From: Reticulitermes speratus
Lineage: Eukaryota; Arthropoda; Insecta; Blattodea; Rhinotermitidae
Assembly: GCA_021186555.1 (NCBI GenBank)
Contig: JAJKFL010000002.1
Span: 26,762,001-26,826,000 of the forward strand
Reading direction: 5' to 3'
DNA: 64,000 bases
In this document: piece after piece, positions 58,170 through 64,000 of the stretch
How the letters are laid out: each line of letters starts with the position of its first letter
Position numbering within the stretch: the stretch's first letter is position 1
Translations under genes and position numbers: made by a program
The notes under the pieces: generated by a model
The model's database searches: none
What the model was told of the DNA's origin: nothing
Seen by the model: the letters and a program-made list of their open reading frames with translations, nothing else

Positions 58170-59160
58170 TCCTGCCGTCAGTAATATCAGCATGGTAGCC
58201 GGCGAACGTCTGCTGTAGGAACGATACGAGCCTCTTTTATTGCAAATTCTTTTAAATTCGTTAACATTCATTTTCAGATATTAACAGTTAACAATTACAT
58301 GCTGGGTTACGGAGCGGTACTTTGATGTAGTTTGAACCTGTTCAACTAGAAGGAAGTAAGTCTTTTCCTGTTAATTATGTTTTCTTTCCTTCCAATAAAG
58401 TACAAGTTGGTTGCTGAGGACAGTTGCTCGGTTTCATAGTGGGGAAATATTTCGAGTGTCAAATAGCATGCCGGTAGCCTATAAATCTGCTTGTTCATTG
58501 TTTTAGATTTAAGCACGCTTCAGTTTAAACTCTTTGGATTTCGTGCTTTGATGTTGGTTGCATGCTTAGATCTAGTAGCCGTACATGATTTTTATCCTCA
58601 ATTTTACATTCGTTATTTGCGGAACGTTTCATGATTCTGCTTCCTGCCATTTGAGTAATTTTCCAGTAATATGTAGGCGGTTTTAATTTCGGAACAATCC
58701 GGTCCCGCGTCCAAAAGAAAGTGTGTTATTCATGCTGAGTCTGTCTTTCCGTAATTATAATTGGGTACTGTGAGGTAACTGACTTCACTGAAGATTTTAG
58801 TGTATTCTTTGCAGAAATATTTAAAAATGAAAGGACTGTGGGCAAGTCGTACCTGTCTGCCTACCTGTCGCCAGCTGCCCCCCCCCCTCTTCTCCCTTCT
58901 CAAGTAAGATTTCGGAAACCACACCACAGATTTCTGGGGTCACCTTAAAAGTTTCCAGGGGTATTAGATTTTGTATTCTGGTATTATATCCCATGTGATC
59001 AAATTACTGCTTATTGTTATGAAGCTCCAGATCGACCCTGTTTTCCTCACGTCATTTCATCATACAATGAATATCTGAATATACAAAATATATTGTTCTG
59101 TCGTTAATATCTAGACAACTAATTTCAAAGAATTTCGTTTTTCTGTAACCTAGAACTATT
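58170..59160. other. No recognised feature
   Basis: A C run at about 58878-58887. Nothing else supported. Confidence 0.45.
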
Positions 59161-59500
59161 TGACTCCTTGGAGCAAAGTTGCCCTTGAGAAGCGAATAAT
59201 TCCTCAACTAAAAAAAAAAATACCCCACATTTTTATGGAGTATGGAGGTTCATTACCGTGTTCACAAGAATTCTCAGTGGTCAAAATCCATTCTAATATT
59301 ATGCTGCATTGTGCGCCGACGTCTTCCAAGTGGTTTCTTTCCCTCAGGTTTTCCTACCAAATCCCCCTTTCCCATGTGTGACCCTGCCCATCTCATCCTG
59401 TTTGAGAGTATCATCCCAATAAAATATGACAAGGAGTAAAAGATCGTGAAACTTCACATTATGCAATTTTGTCCTAGCTTTCTGCTACTTCGTCTTAGGT
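59161..59500 (-). pseudogene. LINE-A tail copy
   Basis: Reversed, it follows LINE-A order: SFTIFYSLSYFIGMILSNRM then RMRWAGS, a GK-T-WK stretch, and NGF-PLRIL. On plus it shows as 'gtattcacaag'-type UTR sequence near 59250. Many stops. Confidence 0.6.
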
Positions 59501-59841
59501 ATACTGGCGCTGTGTGTAGTTTAATTAATAAGAGTAGTTGCTTAGCTGTTTACTGACTTTGTAAGCAGCACGGTTTATTGCTCTTTGCAACGCGGTTTCG
59601 TAGGGACTGTACTTTAGGTTTATACAATAAAGATACTACCAACGAGGTTTTTGAAACAGGAAAGAACGCATTTGCAAAACGTGTTTTCCAAGTCGCGATA
59701 CATGTTTGTACTGCTGAATCTGATATTTGTAAAGCAACACCGAGCTTCCTTTCCGTGAGCCATAAACGAACCCAGGAGTAGTGGAATTAATACGCTTGTG
59801 TTTACGTCTGCATGTCGCAATTAATAATACCAAATAGTATT
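59501..59841. other. No recognised feature
   Basis: Opposing short frames at 59578-59833 suggest chance. Nothing supported. Confidence 0.4.
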
Positions 59842-60125
59842 TTATCTCTGCCGATCCCAGTGGCCGCGCGGTCTAAGGTGTGGGTCTACGGCCGCTCGCT
59901 TACTGGGATTGTTGGTTCGAATCCCGCCTTGAGCATAGATGTCTGTCTCTTGTGAGTGTTGTGTGTTGTCAGGTAGAGGTCTCTGCGTCGGGCTGGTCCC
60001 TCGTCCAGAGGAGTCCTACCGAATGTGGTGTGTCTCAAATGTGTGTGATCATGAAGCCTCGAAAAATGAGACGGCCTAGGCCCCCAAGGGGCTGTCGAGC
60101 CATTGGAAAAAAAAAATTATCTCTG
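59842..60125 (+). mobile_element. SINE1 copy
   Basis: A 9-bp duplication 'ttatctctg' at 59842-59850 and 60117-60125 bounds the body 59851-60116. The A-box DNA is good, the B-box is 'ttggttcgaatcccg', and the 3' subtype is the same as the copy at 57.9 kb, with an A tail. Confidence 0.9.
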
Positions 60126-60334
60126 CTTGCTGAACTCCAGGCTCACTTAGCAGGATATAATTGATCGATGATGAGTCAGAACTGAATGATGCAAGTCAGA
60201 ATGTAGGCTCGTTTCAGAATTATGTACGTCAAATTAGCCTGTAGGCTCATCTTGCGTTTTTAACTGCGCTTTCGAAGTGGGAATATTCGTTTTTCTTAAT
60301 TGCGTAGTGTGCTGTTACTTTTACTTTTATTCGG

Positions 60335-60499
60335 TGTGGTGTGTCTCTTAACATGTCGACGTCAGTGTGTGGTGTGTCTCTTAACATGTCGACGTCAGTG
60401 TGTGGTGTGTCTCTTAACATGTCGACGTCAGTGTGTGGTGTGTCTCTTAACATGTCGACGTCAGTGTGTGGTGTGTCTCTTAACATGTCGACGCCAGTG
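60335..60499. repeat. Tandem array, five copies of a 33-bp unit
   Basis: Each unit has the core 'ctcttaacatgtcgacgtca'; SalI-type GTCGAC sites recur at 60355, 60388, 60421, 60454 and 60487. Only the last unit differs (gtc to gcc). Because 33 is a multiple of 3, frames stay open on both strands and give 11-residue repeats, but three different frames are open at once, so coding is unlikely. Confidence 0.97.
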
Positions 60500-60558
60500 A
60501 ATATGACAGTGTTTAAAAACGTTTATTGAACTCGACTAATCCTGAACATTGGTAAGGA

Positions 60559-60638
60559 TATACATGCACACATACATACGTACATACATACGTATATATA
60601 TATATATATATATACGTACGTACGTACATACATACGTG
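60559..60638. repeat. Palindromic CATA/TACG/TA microsatellite
   Basis: ACATACATACG repeats on the left, a (TA)n centre and ACGTACGTACAT repeats on the right make a self-complementary block able to extrude a cruciform. Confidence 0.85.
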
Positions 60639-60900
60639 CCTTATCTTTGTTGTTTAACAAACAGACCGGTATGTATCAACTGTGTTTCACATACCGAAGA
60701 AAGTATTTAGATCACGGAGGACTGTGTTCCTCTAGTACAGTGTTATTTAGTTATCATTTCAGTACTCATGAAGCACGATTTATTTGCACTATAAAAATGT
60801 ATTCTGATGTTAGACATGCCGCTGTGTTACATAATTTACAAAGTAGTACTTAAATACCATCAACACAACTACTTATTGGTATTTCTATCAGGTCAAATTA

Positions 60901-60945
60901 CAGGGCAACATGTTTCGACCAGAATGTGGTCATCTTCAGGCCATT
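60901..60945 (-). ncRNA. Hammerhead-like ribozyme motif
   Basis: Minus-strand order: AAUGGC, core CUGAAGA, an extra U, helix II GACCA-CAUUC-UGGUC (5 bp), GAAAC, loop AU, GUU, GCCCUG. GGC pairs with GCC at the base of helix I. Both conserved boxes are intact. The matching arm at 61400-61436 has lost the first box (AATGAAG), so only this end could be active. Confidence 0.45.
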
Positions 60946-61353
60946 TTATTACATAAAAATAAATTACATTTGCATGTTAGTTGAAGTGAGATAGATTGAG
61001 ATCTCAACTTCGGTGATTACAATGTTCATGTTACTTGTCAATATGGAATCTTAAAACGATTAAATATGTGACATTTCAGTGAATTATCGAAATTGTGTCA
61101 AGACTGAGGAGGTGCTATCTATTTCATTGACTTTCTTTGAGATTTCTCCGTACTTAATTGCCTTGTCTTCCCTGGAGAATTTTCCCTTTTTTTTTTTTTT
61201 TTTTTTTTCGCGTGATATGCGATACTATATTAAGCGTATCCGTTGGTAACTGTGTTTGATACTGCAATAAATAAATTAATAAAATATTTAATTTGACCAC
61301 TAGTTTAGATGCTTTATAAGTTTAGGTTCGTGACTGTAAACTTTCTTACTTGG

Positions 61354-61398
61354 TATATAGTAGATATGTGTTACGAAATAACACATATCTACTATATA
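61354..61398. repeat. Perfect 20-bp hairpin
   Basis: Arms 61354-61373 and 61379-61398 are exact inverted copies around the 5-base loop 'cgaaa'. It lies inside the fold-back element, just before its right arm. Confidence 0.95.
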
Positions 61399-61512
61399 AT
61401 GAAGTGGCCACGTTCTGGTCGAAACATGTTAACCTGTGATTTATTCTGACAGAAATGCAAATAAATGGCTGTATTGATGGCAATTAAATACTACTTTGTA
61501 AAAATGTATTCT

Positions 61513-62922
61513 TCGAATTTGGTAGGTAGCAGCTGTCTGTTAAAGTAACGGTTTTGAATAAAGAAGCTCGTATTCTAAGTAGACGTATTCCTTTAAGTAC
61601 GTAGTTTTCCCATTGACGTTTCAAATCAAATTTTTCTGCAGTGGCCAATCAGGGACACGTTTAAAATTTCGTAATACGTTTTATTGTACCTGCTGTAGAT
61701 TTAAATCAAGGCGGTTCATGTACGTGCATGCAGCCAGGCAGGACATGTGTCCGTCGAGCGCTGGCACGTTTGTATAAACTGCGCCTAAAAGTATGCACAT
61801 AAGACAGACACTGTTATTTTGAAGTAATGTTTTATTTTCTGTTAAAAATTCCAAGACTGTGAAGCTTTCCGCCCTAAGAACTGTGTAAATTGGTTATGGA
61901 CAGGATACTGAATGTTGTATTAATGGGAAATATCTGTTCTGCAGTTATGCCTGTCTTGTACCGACTCTTAAGACGTTTCAGCGGTTGTAATTGTGTACAT
62001 AGGCCCACGCCATACCAAATTTACTCATAACCAGAACTTACACGCAGACTATTACTTGTATTTATGGTTCCCATGTTTCTGTTTTCTTTCCTTGTCGGGA
62101 GGTCATTGATGTCAAGTCTGATGAACCGTAGGGCATTCTAATATCTTGCTTAAAGTCATACGTCTGTGGTCTTCTGTTTGATTTGGCAAAGGATAGGTAA
62201 AGTAAATACTGCTAAACAAGCTGAGATAATTTCCCGTTTTACATTTTAGGAAATAAATTTTTCATCCCTTGTTATCTGTGTTAAACAGCAATTAAAAGAA
62301 ATGTAGTAGAATTGTAGTAAGGTGTAAGGTGACGAATGATTAATGCTGTCCCGTTAACCGTGTGTGCTACAATCGGCACAGACTAATAGAGCAGTTGTGC
62401 TTGTCTGTGTATCGCCGCCAACTCTCTGTGGAATCTGCTATAGTATCTGTTGGCAAAGAGGTGAGGTCGGGATACAAGCAGTGCTATCTACCGACCACTG
62501 TCTGTAATGAAACACAGTTTCGGTTGCATTGTTCAGCAACCGAATGATGGCAGTAAAATATTCTTAAAAAAGAGAAGCAGCTGCACAATTGTTTTCAGAC
62601 GCTAGAATTTGTATCTGGTATTATTGCTTTGTGGAATGTTTCTGAGGTTTGCCAAAACTAATAGGATCATTCGTAAAGGGAAAACAGACAAAATCGCCTG
62701 ATTGTTGTAAGATGTACGAAACCCGCAGTAGCGAACCCGCAACGTCATTATTCTTATTTTGGCGAGAGACCGTCGTCCCTATTTGTTTTGATTCTGTATT
62801 TTGTTGTTGTATATTTTTGTATTATTATTGTTTCTTTGTAATACATTTAACTGTTGTACATAACAGTGTGATTATTCATGGCCGAAGGCACACATAAAGT
62901 TCATTTTAAGGAATTGCATTCG
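61513..62922. other. No recognised feature
   Basis: Short frames only. Nothing supported. Confidence 0.45.
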
Positions 62923-63171
62923 CAGGGGCGTAGCTAGGGTGGGGCCAATGGTGCGGCCGCCCCTGGCAGCAGGGTCCAAGGGGCGGCAAAATGAGTGTTT
63001 TAAGTGAAAAAGTTTGATTTTCTGCGCTTAACGAATTTGAAATAACTGAGACAAATTGAAGAAAATTCAAGAAATAATTATGATTTTTTTTAAAAGTTCT
63101 TAATTTCTGTTAGTGGCGGCCATTGTTATTGTTCACCCCGGACGAAAAAGAAAAACCTAGCTACGCCACTG
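62923..63171. mobile_element. hAT-like MITE (249 bp)
   Basis: The terminal inverted repeats are CAGGGGCGTAGCTAGG and, reversed from the right, CAGTGGCGTAGCTAGG (one mismatch in 16). The flanking octamers tgcattcg (62915-62922) and ggtattcg (63172-63179) agree at six of eight positions, fitting an aged 8-bp hAT duplication. There is no coding capacity. Confidence 0.75.
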
Positions 63172-63179
63172 GGTATTCG

Positions 63180-64000
63180 CTGCCGTTTGTTTTGTACGCC
63201 GGTTCACAAGTTTCGAATTCCATACAGTGTCTGTAGAACCTTCCCATTCGGATGATTGCAGCCTGTTTCTGTCGACAAGGTCTTCAAAACTATGCAGTAG
63301 GTGGTAGGCCTGTGGTTCTTGGGGTTTAAACACGATGGACATGCAGTGAGTTTTGCAGACATTAGAGCCGTGAAGTGAGCTTTCGCGTTTGGAGTCTGTT
63401 AGACTTTATATGAGGAGCATCCGATTCGTGTGTCTGAGTGAGTCAGAACACGTACAAATACACTGCTCCGTTGCACGAACCGTAAGGTAAGACGTCAACA
63501 TGTCATTTGTTTTGCGAAGCGTAAACATATTATATCTAATTGGCCTACGTGTCCTTGCTTTTTTACTACGTTCAAGGTTTTTAATCTCCAATTCCCCCAA
63601 ATGCTGGCTGTTGGGCTGGCTTATTGGATGTAATCGGAACTTGCGCTGACAGTGTCGCCTCGCTGCACCGATTGATGGTCAGCGCTTGAGATTATAAAGC
63701 TGAGCTGGGTAGAACTTGGGCAGTTTATTGGTAAAACGAAGGATAAATTATAGTCTAAAGGGCCTCAACCCATTGCAGTCCAAATTATTCTTGTGAATTT
63801 CAACAGTCTGATCCAAGTTAATTTTTCAGAAAATCTCCGAAGTCCAAAAGCAGCCATTAGATGTCTGGAGCTCAGAGAAAACCAACATAAAACATTGTAA
63901 ACTAACGTGTCGATTCGAGCTCGATATTAGACCTGGTGCAACGGAAAGACGCTGTCGCGTTTAACTCGACATTGGGCCGTAGAGGGTTAAGGTTTTGCTG
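63180..64000. other. No recognised feature
   Basis: Minus frames at 63157-63342 and 63406-63600 are chance or overlap the MITE end. Nothing supported to the window edge. Confidence 0.45.

Larger units (their letters stand above)
60792..61512. mobile_element. Fold-back element with hammerhead-like ends
   Basis: A 14-bp direct repeat 'taaaaatgtattct' at 60792-60805 and 61499-61512 flanks it. Inside, about 100-base inverted arms (from 60837 and up to 61499) share 'acaaagtagta', 'accatcaa' and the block 'catgtttcgaccagaa'. The interior includes a T-rich tract (61190-61208) and a separate 20-bp hairpin. No protein is encoded. It could be a short Penelope-like or other fold-back element. Confidence 0.65.

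Noticed and set aside
60247..60529. Repeat protein with 11-residue units
   Set aside because: Open frames exist on both strands and in two plus frames solely because the unit is 33 bp. No start, splice or composition evidence favours any of them.

Overview
This is an AT-rich, repeat-dense stretch of a large animal genome, most likely an insect. The tRNA-derived SINEs, the decayed non-LTR retrotransposon tails, the mariner element and the many microsatellites would suit a big-genome insect such as a cockroach or orthopteran, but the exact organism is inference. There are no operons, ribosome binding sites or dense ORFs. Nearly all of the sequence reads as intergenic or intronic DNA.

The only complete protein-coding gene is a mariner transposase (6596-7615). 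Its element (6399-7692) has perfect 30-bp terminal inverted repeats and a TA target duplication. It lies inside an older, broken LINE tail whose two halves flank it (6170-6398 and 7695-7865, minus strand). The only candidate host exon is a 23-codon ATG-to-splice-donor open frame at 46337-46405, with CpG-rich DNA upstream.

The rest is transposon debris. SINE1 (tRNA-Leu-like head) has about nine copies; one is split by a second retroposon at 52662-52785. SINE2 (a different tRNA-like head) has about nine copies or fragments, and SINE3 (tRNA-Glu-like) has one copy with a 13-bp target duplication. LINE-A is a C-terminal tail seen about nine times; LINE-B and LINE-C are each represented by a 3' end. 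There are several short hAT-like elements, one pogo/Tigger-like element, and a family of unknown class (E).

The most unusual signal is a dispersed set of short, often inverted-repeat elements. They carry the pattern CTGAnGA, then a short hairpin, then GAAAC. In four places this continues as NN-GTH flanked by pairing arms, which is the layout of a minimal hammerhead ribozyme like those reported in Penelope-like elements. The best fold is at 43109-43155 and others are near 31.8 kb and 60.9 kb. Other structure includes an 8 x 43-bp tandem array (38312-38655), a 5 x 33-bp array (60335-60499), a 77-bp near-perfect palindrome (54947-55023) and a 17-bp-stem hairpin (14838-14893).

Intervals with no recognisable content are listed as such. 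Repeat boundaries were judged by eye and are approximate unless a target duplication is given.
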